Shown one piece after another: positions 1 to 5,453 of a stretch of DNA of 7,614 nucleotides (position 1 is the stretch's first letter; the number at the start of each line of letters is the position of its first letter). Origin of the DNA: Erysipelotrichaceae bacterium (GTDB lineage: Bacteria; Bacillota_I; Bacilli_A; Erysipelotrichales; Erysipelotrichaceae). The DNA lies in assembly GCA_003446295.1 (NCBI GenBank), contig DMBB01000004.1, forward strand, positions 1-7,614. Direction: 5' to 3'. The translations under genes and the position numbers were made by a program. Below the pieces are notes generated by a model that was not told the origin of the DNA, searched no databases, and was given only the letters and a program-made list of their open reading frames with translations.

Positions 1-864
1 GAATCCATATGTGAATCCCTCTCCATGCATATCAGTTGCGTCTGTCGTGATCACAAAAGCAGACGGATCAATATCATTGATGATCTTCAGCAGTTCAGCA
101 TACTGTTTCTGTCCGACAACACACAGCAGGACCGGACGTTTTTCCATCTGATACATGCCATGCGCTTCCAGTACCGTTGCACCTCTGCCCAGCTGAATAT
201 CGATCTGACGGTAGATCTCCTGCCAGTGCGGTGATATGACCTGGACTGATTTGGAAACGGAACCCTCACCGAATGACAGAGCTTTGCTGACGGCCCAGCC
301 TGTCGAGAATACCGAGATCAGTCCGAGCAGAACAGCGGACAGATCATATGCCGCAAATCCCAGCATGACTGTCAATGCATCGGTAATGCTGATCAGCACA
401 GACAGCTTGATGCCCGTCAGTTTGTGTACGATCAGCGGCGGAATATCCATTCCTCCGGTCGATGCACCCGCACGTACGACCAGTCCGACGCCAATGCCTC
501 CAAGAAGTCCTCCATAGAAGCTTGCAAGGATCGGGTCTACTGCCGGTACGGTTATCATCTTCGTCAGCATGCTTGTAAAGACCGGATAGATCAGTGAAGA
601 CAGAAATGTCTCCAGAAAGAATTGCTTGCCTAGTACAGCTCCGCCGGCAAACAGCAGTCCTACGACCAGTACATTTGCGATCAGCGTCTCATCAATATGG
701 ATCAGAGGACTGATGGCTACGGCAATACCTGCTACACCGCCGGATAATATATTATAAGGAATAATAAACATTTCAACTGCCAGTGCAACCATGAAAGTAC
801 CGATGATCACCAGGCAGACCTCATAAATCTTAAACTTTGATCTCTCGTTAAGCATAGCAGACAT
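1..864 (-). CDS. YitT family membrane protein (DUF2179), 3' end cut by window edge
   Basis: The 288 residues visible begin MSAMLNERSKFKIYEV and reach the window edge without a stop. Homologues are about 280-290 residues, so only a few should be missing. The first ~180 residues hold about five or six hydrophobic segments, with glycine-rich turns such as LSGGVAGIAV and RAGASTGGMDIPP that are typical of YitT proteins. The last ~95 residues look like the soluble DUF2179 domain, with GRGATVLEAHGMY and the closing GEGFTYGF. These are multipass membrane proteins of unknown transport function, so no substrate is claimed. The start is uncertain. The ATG at 864 and the in-frame ATG at 855 both lack a Shine-Dalgarno sequence, and a perfect extended -10 overlaps the first. 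Position 855 (MLNERSKF) is therefore the likelier start; the outer one is reported so that both are covered. It is divergent from the VanZ-like gene. Confidence 0.88.
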   Translation of the reverse strand, partial: MSAMLNERSKFKIYEVCLVIIGTFMVALAVEMFIIPYNILSGGVAGIAVAISPLIHIDETLIANVLVVGLLFAGGAVLGKQFFLETFLSSLIYPVFTSMLTKMITVPAVDPILASFYGGLLGGIGVGLVVRAGASTGGMDIPPLIVHKLTGIKLSVLISITDALTVMLGFAAYDLSAVLLGLISVFSTGWAVSKALSFGEGSVSKSVQVISPHWQEIYRQIDIQLGRGATVLEAHGMYQMEKRPVLLCVVGQKQYAELLKIINDIDPSAFVITTDATDMHGEGFTYGF

Positions 865-871
865 TATATCA
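863..871 (-). promoter_or_regulatory. Extended -10 promoter for the yitT-like gene
   Basis: Read on the minus strand, TGATATAAT is a perfect extended -10 (TG-n-TATAAT). No good -35 lies 16-18 nt upstream (TACCAC at 17), as is common with extended -10 promoters. Transcription should start about 7 nt downstream, near 856, next to the ATG at 855. This predicts a leaderless or nearly leaderless message. It could be chance AT-richness, but no Shine-Dalgarno sequence exists to support the other reading. Confidence 0.5.
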
Positions 872-886
872 TGTGTTTGTACTTTG

Positions 887-895
887 TGGTATGAT
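887..895 (+). promoter_or_regulatory. Extended -10 promoter for the VanZ-like gene
   Basis: TGGTATGAT fits TG-n-TATAAT with one mismatch. Transcription would start near 902, giving a leader of about 13 nt that opens almost directly with the ribosome binding site GAGGTG (905-910), 4 nt before the ATG at 915. The -35 region would lie over the oppositely oriented yitT -10. Confidence 0.5.
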
Positions 896-914
896 ACCGG
901 GAACGAGGTGAAAC

Positions 915-1397
915 ATGAAGCGTTATCGTTATTGGTGGATCTGGATCCTGGTCTGCCTTTATATCTATATGATCTTCAGGAACTCCATGATGGTTGCCGA
1001 ACTGTCTTCAAAGATGTCATCCGGCGTGACTGTCTGGATCCTGAACCACATCTCAAGATTCGGGCTTTATGCGTCCGACTTTTATACCGTGCATCATTAT
1101 ATGCGCAAACTTGCGCACTTCACGGAATTTGCCGGCCTTGGCTTTCTTGTATCCCTGGCGATGCATATCTGTCCGCTGATGCCGAGCAGATTTCTGAACT
1201 TCGTACTGTTTCTGATCGCAATACCGGCCGGAGATGAAGTGATCCAGCATTTTACGGAAGGCCGCAGCATGCAGTTCTCAGACATGGCCATTGACGGAAG
1301 CGGTTTTCTGTTCGGGGCGTTCCTGTGCTATGTGCTGATCCTGGTCGTCCTGGATATTACGGGAAATATACAGCGCGGCAAAAAGAAAACGGGATGA
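915..1397 (+). CDS. VanZ-like family membrane protein
   Basis: This 160-residue protein fits the usual length of stand-alone VanZ-like proteins. It has a hydrophobic N-terminal helix (about residues 7-21). The family hallmarks follow: RKLAHFTEF at 64-72, and DEVIQHFTEGR (107-117) running into FSDMAIDGSG (121-130). Further membrane segments lie at about 73-86, 93-106 and 130-148, with a basic tail. The founding VanZ gives low-level teicoplanin resistance, but most chromosomal members have no known role, and no vanHAX-type genes are nearby, so a resistance function is not supported. The start is the ATG at 915, after GAGGTG. The TGA stop lies in the loop of the terminator that serves the convergent ybaK gene. 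It appears to be transcribed alone. Confidence 0.9.
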   Translation: MKRYRYWWIWILVCLYIYMIFRNSMMVAELSSKMSSGVTVWILNHISRFGLYASDFYTVHHYMRKLAHFTEFAGLGFLVSLAMHICPLMPSRFLNFVLFLIAIPAGDEVIQHFTEGRSMQFSDMAIDGSGFLFGAFLCYVLILVVLDITGNIQRGKKKTG

Positions 1398-1405
1398 TAC
1401 CCGTT
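1380..1405 (-). terminator. Rho-independent terminator of the trpXYZ-ybaK operon
   Basis: On the minus strand AACGGG (1405-1400) pairs perfectly with CCCGTT (1393-1388) around a 6-nt loop, followed by TTCTTTTT (1387-1380). The hairpin overlaps the ybaK stop codon, and the stop codon of the convergent VanZ-like gene lies in its loop. There is no T-run on the plus-strand side, so it should act mainly on minus-strand transcripts. Confidence 0.72.
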
Positions 1406-1883
1406 ATTCCCGTATGATCGCCGCAGTTGAAGCACCGGTGATCCTGAGGAGATCCTCCGGAGCCACTTCGATCTGTGTTCCGATCCGTCCGCCTGATACA
1501 AATATACGGTCAAACAGCAGAACAGTTTCGTCAAATACCGTACGGAACTGTTTTTTCATGCCGACAGGAGAACATCCTCCCCGGATATACCCGGTAATTC
1601 CCAGGAGCTCTTTGACATGGATCATCTCTACACTGCGCACATCAACGCTTCGTGCGCAGGCCTTCAGATCTAGTTCTTCTTTTACCGGGACCACAAAGAC
1701 ATAAAACTGCCGGTCATTCCCTCTGGTCACAAGTGTTTTGAACACCTGGTCCGGGTCCTGACCAAGTTTCTTCGCAGCTGTTACGCCGTCGACGATCCCG
1801 TCTGACGCATCATAAGTATGTACTGTGTACGTGATCCCTTCACTGTCCAGGATACGCATTGCATTTGTTTTTTTATCTGCCAT
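1404..1883 (-). CDS. ybaK: YbaK/EbsC-type Cys-tRNA(Pro) deacylase
   Basis: This 159-residue protein of the YbaK/ProRS-editing superfamily is a trans-acting cytoplasmic editing enzyme. YbaK hydrolyses Cys-tRNA(Pro) made in error by prolyl-tRNA synthetase. The essential lysine sits in QVFKTLV (Lys49, matching Lys46 of E. coli YbaK), and the substrate-pocket motif GGCSPVGMKK is at 102-111. The length is full. It starts 14 nt after the ATPase stop codon with only a weak ribosome binding site (GCGGTAGA), and I see no promoter in the gap. It is probably co-transcribed with the tryptophan importer and ends at the terminator overlapping its stop. Related family members deacylate other mischarged tRNAs, so the exact substrate is inferred from YbaK-like motifs. 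A link to tryptophan starvation through the shared T-box is inference. Confidence 0.9.
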   Translation of the reverse strand: MADKKTNAMRILDSEGITYTVHTYDASDGIVDGVTAAKKLGQDPDQVFKTLVTRGNDRQFYVFVVPVKEELDLKACARSVDVRSVEMIHVKELLGITGYIRGGCSPVGMKKQFRTVFDETVLLFDRIFVSGGRIGTQIEVAPEDLLRITGASTAAIIRE

Positions 1884-1897
1884 ATGATCTACCGCTA

Positions 1898-2695
1898 TTA
1901 TTCTGACAATAATATACGGTCGTTGTCAAACTCCTCATTTGTACCTTCCCTGAACATTCTCAGCAGATCTTCGATCGTCAGGTTTTTCCGCTGCTCACCC
2001 TGCAGGTCCAGAACGATCTGTCCGTCCTTCATCATGAATGTACGGTTTCCCGTCTGCATTGCCTGCTTCAGATTGTGTGTGATCATCATGCATGTCATAT
2101 GATGTTCTGAAACGATCCTGTTTGTCAGTTCCATGACTTTGTTTGCGGCAGCCGGATCCAGTGCCGCAGTATGTTCGTCCAGCAGAAGCAGTTTCGGCGG
2201 AACGATCGTTGCCATCAGAAGTGTCAGCGCCTGCCTCTGCCCGCCGGAAAGTGTTCCGACCGGTGTATTCATGCGGTCTTCCAGGCCCATTTCCAGCATC
2301 TTCAGCTGGTCACGGAACAGCTCTTCATCTTTTCTGCTGATCCGGGACAAGGGTCTCGGGTTGCCGGCACGCAGATAAGCCAGCGCAAGATTCTCTTTGA
2401 TCGACATATGAGGTGCGGTGCCCTTCAAAGGATCCTGAAACATCCTGCCGATATAAACAGAGCGTTTGTAATCAGGTTCAAACGTGATATTGTTTCCGTC
2501 CAGCATGATCCTGCCTGAGTCAGGCGTGAATACACCTGCTATGGCATTGAACAGCGTGGATTTTCCGGCACCGTTGGAGCCGACGATCGTAATATAGTCG
2601 CCGTTATTGACTGTCAGGGAAAGATCTGTGACCGCTCTTTTTTCATTGACGGTACCGGCATTGAATACCTTTGTCAGATGCTGAATCTCAAGCAT
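1898..2695 (-). CDS. trpZ: ABC importer ATP-binding protein, TrpZ type
   Basis: This 265-residue ATPase is complete for an ABC nucleotide-binding domain. Visible motifs are the Walker A GSNGAGKST (39-47), Q-loop Gln87 (FQDP), signature LSGGQ (149-153), Walker B LLLLDE (169-174) and H-loop His207 (MITH). The DEHTAALDP after Walker B, in place of the common DEPT(S/A), is in my recollection usual for ATPases paired with ABC_sub_bind-type binding proteins. It should form a homodimer on the cytoplasmic face of the permease and power uptake. Its ATG (2695) lies 8 nt inside the end of the permease gene, so the two are probably translationally coupled; a weak AGG lies upstream. Tryptophan as substrate comes from the UGG specifier of the T-box, not from the ATPase itself. 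Confidence 0.9.
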   Translation of the reverse strand: MLEIQHLTKVFNAGTVNEKRAVTDLSLTVNNGDYITIVGSNGAGKSTLFNAIAGVFTPDSGRIMLDGNNITFEPDYKRSVYIGRMFQDPLKGTAPHMSIKENLALAYLRAGNPRPLSRISRKDEELFRDQLKMLEMGLEDRMNTPVGTLSGGQRQALTLLMATIVPPKLLLLDEHTAALDPAAANKVMELTNRIVSEHHMTCMMITHNLKQAMQTGNRTFMMKDGQIVLDLQGEQRKNLTIEDLLRMFREGTNEEFDNDRILLSE

Positions 2696-3593
2696 GACCT
2701 GTCTCCCTTCTTGCTCTGTTTTTGAGTTTCACGCTGCTGCTGATATACGGCGCACTGATGGACAGCGCTACGATCAAAGCTGTCATGAGCTTCAGGCACT
2801 CGATGGGAATGACCCTTGTCTGCAGGATCATCGCATAGATCATGCGGTAAACGATATTGCCGGTAAGACAGGCAAGAATATTTCTTGTCAGTGATCTTCT
2901 TCCCCGGATCAGTGTTTCTCCGATGATCAGCGATGCAAGGCCGATCACAACAATACCGGTACCGGCGTTGATGTCTGCTGATTTCTGGAGCTGTCCGGCA
3001 ACAGCACCCGACAGTGCTGTCAGGCAGTTCGACAGAAACAGGCCGATCGTGATCATACGGCGCGGATCGATGGAAGAAGTGGATACCATGTCACGGTTGT
3101 CTCCGGCAGCCCTGATCGAGAGTCCGAGCCTGGTCGAGAGAAACCAACGCATGACAGCCATGCACAGAAGGATGATCAGGCCGGAAAGCAGGATCGCATA
3201 CCAGCTTCCGCCGATCCCCGCGGAACGGAACATGGTAAATATCGTCTCATTCTTCAGCAGGCTGATACTGCTGCTCCACCCCATGACCATCAGATTGACG
3301 GTATAAAGGCCTGTATTTGTAATAATGCCGGCAATAATGGAAGGCACGCCCATCCTCGTCTGAAGGAATGCTGTCACAAAACCTGCGCATCCTCCGCTGA
3401 GTATGGCCATGAAAATACCTGCTATAGGATGGCCTTTGGCAGCCATGGATACCGACACTGCCATGCCCAGCACAAAACATCCGTCCGTTGTCAGGTCCGC
3501 AATATCAAGAATACGGTAGCTCAGGAACAGTGCCAGTGCGACCAGTGCATAGATACAGCCAAGCTGCAGTGCTGTTTGAACAATATATACCAT
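2688..3593 (-). CDS. trpY: ABC importer permease, TrpY type (BPD_transp_2 family)
   Basis: This 301-residue, strongly hydrophobic protein has about eight or nine membrane segments and belongs to the branched-chain amino acid/ribose-type permease superfamily. Typical of the subfamily paired with ABC_sub_bind lipoproteins are the N-terminal GCIYALVALALFLSYRILDI followed by LTTDGCFVLG, and VPSIIAGIITNTGLYTVNLM near residues 83-102. The central cytoplasmic stretch RLGLSIRAAGDN (around 175) probably contacts the ATPase. Only one permease gene is present, so the channel is presumably a homodimer. The start is the ATG at 3593, 7 nt after AGAGG (3605-3601). It lies 22 nt downstream of the binding-protein gene and overlaps the ATPase gene by 8 nt. 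The tryptophan assignment rests on the upstream T-box. Confidence 0.9.
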   Translation of the reverse strand: MVYIVQTALQLGCIYALVALALFLSYRILDIADLTTDGCFVLGMAVSVSMAAKGHPIAGIFMAILSGGCAGFVTAFLQTRMGVPSIIAGIITNTGLYTVNLMVMGWSSSISLLKNETIFTMFRSAGIGGSWYAILLSGLIILLCMAVMRWFLSTRLGLSIRAAGDNRDMVSTSSIDPRRMITIGLFLSNCLTALSGAVAGQLQKSADINAGTGIVVIGLASLIIGETLIRGRRSLTRNILACLTGNIVYRMIYAMILQTRVIPIECLKLMTALIVALSISAPYISSSVKLKNRARRETGHA

Positions 3594-3615
3594 TTCCGGT
3601 CCTCTTGTTTATGAT

Positions 3616-4647
3616 TCAGTCGGCAGTTGTCGTTACTTCCACGACCTCGCCATACTGGCTGAACATGTCATAGCCGCGGCTCAGCGCTTCTGCTGTTTCT
3701 GTATTGACAGTGACGATGCCGCCATCCATCAGATAATAGTCTTCCAGGTTTTCCATACCGTTTGTGATCGCGTCAAACGCAATGTCTGCAGTACGTTTTC
3801 CAAGATCTGTATAATTGACGCCGCATGTAGCGAATGCGCCGTTTCTGACAAAGGAATCTGCTCCGGCATAATGCGGAATACCTGCTTCGATCAGTGTTTC
3901 GGCGATCGTCAGCTCTGCATCCATGATCACATTGTCAGTCGGTGTGAAGATCGCGCCGACATCAGAAGCGATCAGTGAGGAAACTGCCGCAATGACTTCA
4001 TCTCTTGTATTGCCGGTTGCTTCAACATACTGAATTCCTTTTCCATCAAGATAGGCCTTTGCGTCTGCGATCGGTTTCTGGGAATTCGTCTCACTTTTGC
4101 TGTAAAGAAGTCCGACTGTCTTCAGTTCAGGATTCTGAGCGATCATCATGTCAATGATCTGTTCGGCATTCAATGCATCACTGGTGCCGCTGACATAATC
4201 GATGTCTGTCAGCTGTGCGCTGTCCGGATCGGATACAGCCGCAAAGATCACGGGGATGCCGCTTTCTTCTGCGCAGGCAGTCATCGTAACTGCTGCCAGC
4301 GTAGCGACAGGAATGATCGCATCTACCTGATCGCTGACCGCCTGATCACCGATCTGCTTCAGAACAGTCTGGTCATTCTGTCCGGAATAGACATCATATT
4401 CGATCGTTATGCCTTCTTTTTCAGCGATCGCATCCAGCTGTGCCGTTACTGCATTTGCGATCTCATCCAGAGACGCATGGTCCAGCTGCTTGACGACGGC
4501 GACTCTGTATGATCCTGTCTTTGCAGGTTCTGAAGCTGAAGTCTCCTGTACGGAAGTTTGAGCTCCTTTTGGAGCGGAAGCGGATGAACAGCCTGTCATG
4601 ATCAGTAATGCTGCTGCAGAAAGAATTGTTGTCATTGCCTTTTTCAT
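3616..4647 (-). CDS. trpX: Substrate-binding lipoprotein of ABC importer, TrpX type (ABC_sub_bind)
   Basis: This 343-residue lipoprotein should capture the substrate outside the membrane and deliver it to the permease. Residues 1-19 form a signal peptide (MKKAMTT, then a hydrophobic core) ending in the lipobox MTGC, with Cys20 as the lipidated residue. A short Ser/Ala/Thr-rich linker follows. The two-lobed ABC_sub_bind fold (PF04392) starts near YRVAVVKQLDHASLDEI; family-like segments include DAIIPVATLAAVTM and GIPVIFAAVSDPDSAQL. The start chosen is the ATG at 4647, because AGGAGG (4661-4656) lies 8 nt before it. An in-frame ATG at 4674 would put nine charged residues ahead of the signal peptide. 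It is the first gene after the T-box, so it is expected to be induced when tRNA-Trp is uncharged. Related binding proteins take other ligands, so tryptophan is inferred. Confidence 0.9.
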   Translation of the reverse strand: MKKAMTTILSAAALLIMTGCSSASAPKGAQTSVQETSASEPAKTGSYRVAVVKQLDHASLDEIANAVTAQLDAIAEKEGITIEYDVYSGQNDQTVLKQIGDQAVSDQVDAIIPVATLAAVTMTACAEESGIPVIFAAVSDPDSAQLTDIDYVSGTSDALNAEQIIDMMIAQNPELKTVGLLYSKSETNSQKPIADAKAYLDGKGIQYVEATGNTRDEVIAAVSSLIASDVGAIFTPTDNVIMDAELTIAETLIEAGIPHYAGADSFVRNGAFATCGVNYTDLGKRTADIAFDAITNGMENLEDYYLMDGGIVTVNTETAEALSRGYDMFSQYGEVVEVTTTAD

Positions 4648-4698
4648 GTGATATTCCTCCTTTTCCCTGTGCATTTTCTCAAGCGGTTGTTCTGAAAC

Positions 4699-4726
4699 AA
4701 AAAAGCCTGTCCGTAAAAGGACAAGC
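4699..4726 (-). terminator. Regulated intrinsic terminator of the T-box
   Basis: GCTTGTCC (4726-4719) pairs with GGACAGGC (4712-4705), 8 bp with one G-U, around a 6-nt loop. A run of six T follows (4704-4699). The bases CC of the left arm are also used by the antiterminator, so the two structures exclude each other. Confidence 0.9.
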
Positions 4727-4955
4727 GTAAGCCTGCGATACCACCTTTTTTAGCCATTGGATCCTATGATCCGGCTCTCTCTTCGAAAATGCAATCACAT
4801 TTCCTGTCATTTAACGCTGACATTGCGTCCTGAATACTTGCTGTGCGTTCATCAGGCCCTCACGGGTCCATTTGCATGCTGCAACACTGCGAGGTTCTCA
4901 CCAACCCTCACTCTCTTGGAGCTGTCCACATGTTTGATCTCCCGGTCATCGGTTT
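4699..4955 (-). promoter_or_regulatory. T-box riboswitch leader, specifier UGG (tryptophan)
   Basis: Minus-strand order: K-turn strand GATGA (4950-4946); lower helix CGGG (4944-4941) with CCCG (4866-4863); left loop AGATCAAA (4940-4933); helix CATG with CATG (4932-4929 / 4878-4875); AGAGAG (4916-4911); distal GGTTGGTG (4906-4899). The right loop reads CAAATGGA (4874-4867), and TGGA before the lower helix matches the glyQ arrangement of codon + A + helix, so the specifier is UGG (4870-4868). The second K-turn strand TGA follows (4862-4860). Hairpins at 4826-4791 (GCAAT/ATTGC) and 4776-4752 (AGCC/GGCT) fit stems II and III. The T-box motif AAAAAAGGTGGTATCGC is at 4751-4735. AAAAGG there can pair with CCTTTT (4720-4715) as antiterminator, in competition with the terminator. 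This leader accounts for the gene-free stretch between trpX and aroQ. Confidence 0.93.
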
Positions 4956-4961
4956 AGCTGC

Positions 4962-4990
4962 ATCTTACGGCCTATAAAAAGAAAAGTCAA
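4962..4990 (-). promoter_or_regulatory. Sigma-A promoter of the T-box/trpXYZ-ybaK operon
   Basis: TTGACT (4990-4985), a 17-nt spacer and TAAGAT (4967-4962) on the minus strand form a good housekeeping promoter. The predicted start near 4955 lies just ahead of the T-box stem I K-turn strand, which fits a leader that begins directly with stem I. Confidence 0.8.
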
Positions 4991-5041
4991 TGCAGCATGA
5001 AAACAGAAGTAAATATCAGTCAGAATATTCCTAAAACTTTT

Positions 5042-5317
5042 TCATTTTCTTTCAAGAAGATCTTCTTGATATGCACGGGAAACCGCCATCGTTTCCTCAT
5101 ACCATCTTCTGAAATACTTCTTCAGTTCTTCATCCTGTACTTTGGCACAGTTTCTTGCAATATTGTCTGCTTCGCGCGAAGCATCCAGAACAGGCAGCCC
5201 GTTTTCCTTTTTATATGCCAGGATCTCCTTAACAGCGTGCATGCGTTTTTCAAACAGTTTTACCAGTTCATCATCAGCCTCATTGATGATCAGTCTGTTT
5301 TTCTCCAGTGCGTTCAT
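5042..5317 (-). CDS. Stand-alone AroQ-type chorismate mutase
   Basis: This 91-residue, all-helical protein has the size of an isolated AroQ (CM_2) domain. Chorismate mutase converts chorismate to prephenate, the committed step towards phenylalanine and tyrosine. Aligned by eye with the E. coli P-protein domain, the active-site residues are kept: Arg8 (R11), Arg25 (R28), Lys36 (K39), Asp45 (D48), Glu49 (E52) and, in SRAYQ, Ser80 and Gln84 (S84, Q88). It should therefore be active, probably as an intertwined dimer. The start is the ATG at 5317, 7 nt after GGGAGG. No prephenate dehydratase or dehydrogenase is adjacent. The next minus-strand element is the tryptophan T-box promoter about 50 nt downstream, with no terminator visible between, so readthrough is possible. 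Confidence 0.85.
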   Translation of the reverse strand: MNALEKNRLIINEADDELVKLFEKRMHAVKEILAYKKENGLPVLDASREADNIARNCAKVQDEELKKYFRRWYEETMAVSRAYQEDLLERK

Positions 5318-5342
5318 ACTCAGCCTCCCGTTTTACGGTTTC

Positions 5343-5372
5343 ATTGTATCTGCGAAGTTCTGTTTTTTACAA
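5343..5372 (-). promoter_or_regulatory. Sigma-A promoter of the chorismate mutase gene
   Basis: On the minus strand TTGTAA (5372-5367), an 18-nt spacer and TACAAT (5348-5343) lie upstream of the ribosome binding site and the ATG at 5317. The predicted leader is about 20 nt. Confidence 0.6.
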
Positions 5373-5393
5373 CATCAGCTTGTATAAAAGCCT

Positions 5394-5422
5394 TTGTTTT
5401 TCACACATGAGTGGAATACAAT
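5394..5422 (+). promoter_or_regulatory. Sigma-A promoter of the GltD-like gene
   Basis: TTGTTT (5394-5399), a 17-nt spacer and TACAAT (5417-5422). The predicted start near 5429 gives a leader of about 25 nt that carries the ribosome binding site GAGGTG (5442-5447). Confidence 0.6.
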
Positions 5423-5453
5423 ATATATGGAAGTATAGAACGAGGTGATTACT

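Noticed and set aside
25..517. Plus-strand open frames opposite the yitT-like gene
   Set aside because: Low-complexity Ser/Pro/Thr translations antisense to a continuous 288-codon YitT frame.
884..1237. Open frame overlapping the VanZ-like gene in another plus-strand frame
   Set aside because: No family features and no ribosome binding site; the VanZ motifs are in the frame starting at 915.
915..1397. Glycopeptide resistance locus
   Set aside because: Only a VanZ-like gene is present; there are no vanS/R, vanHAX or vanY genes around it.
4648..4674. Upstream ATG (4674) as the start of the binding lipoprotein
   Set aside because: It would add MHREKEEYH ahead of a normal signal peptide, and it overlaps the strong AGGAGG that serves the ATG at 4647.
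4997..5410. Plus-strand open frame of 137 codons opposite the chorismate mutase
   Set aside because: Its sequence is a Phe/Ser-rich shadow of the mutase gene on the other strand, and it crosses both divergent promoters; the mutase has all its catalytic residues and a good ribosome binding site.
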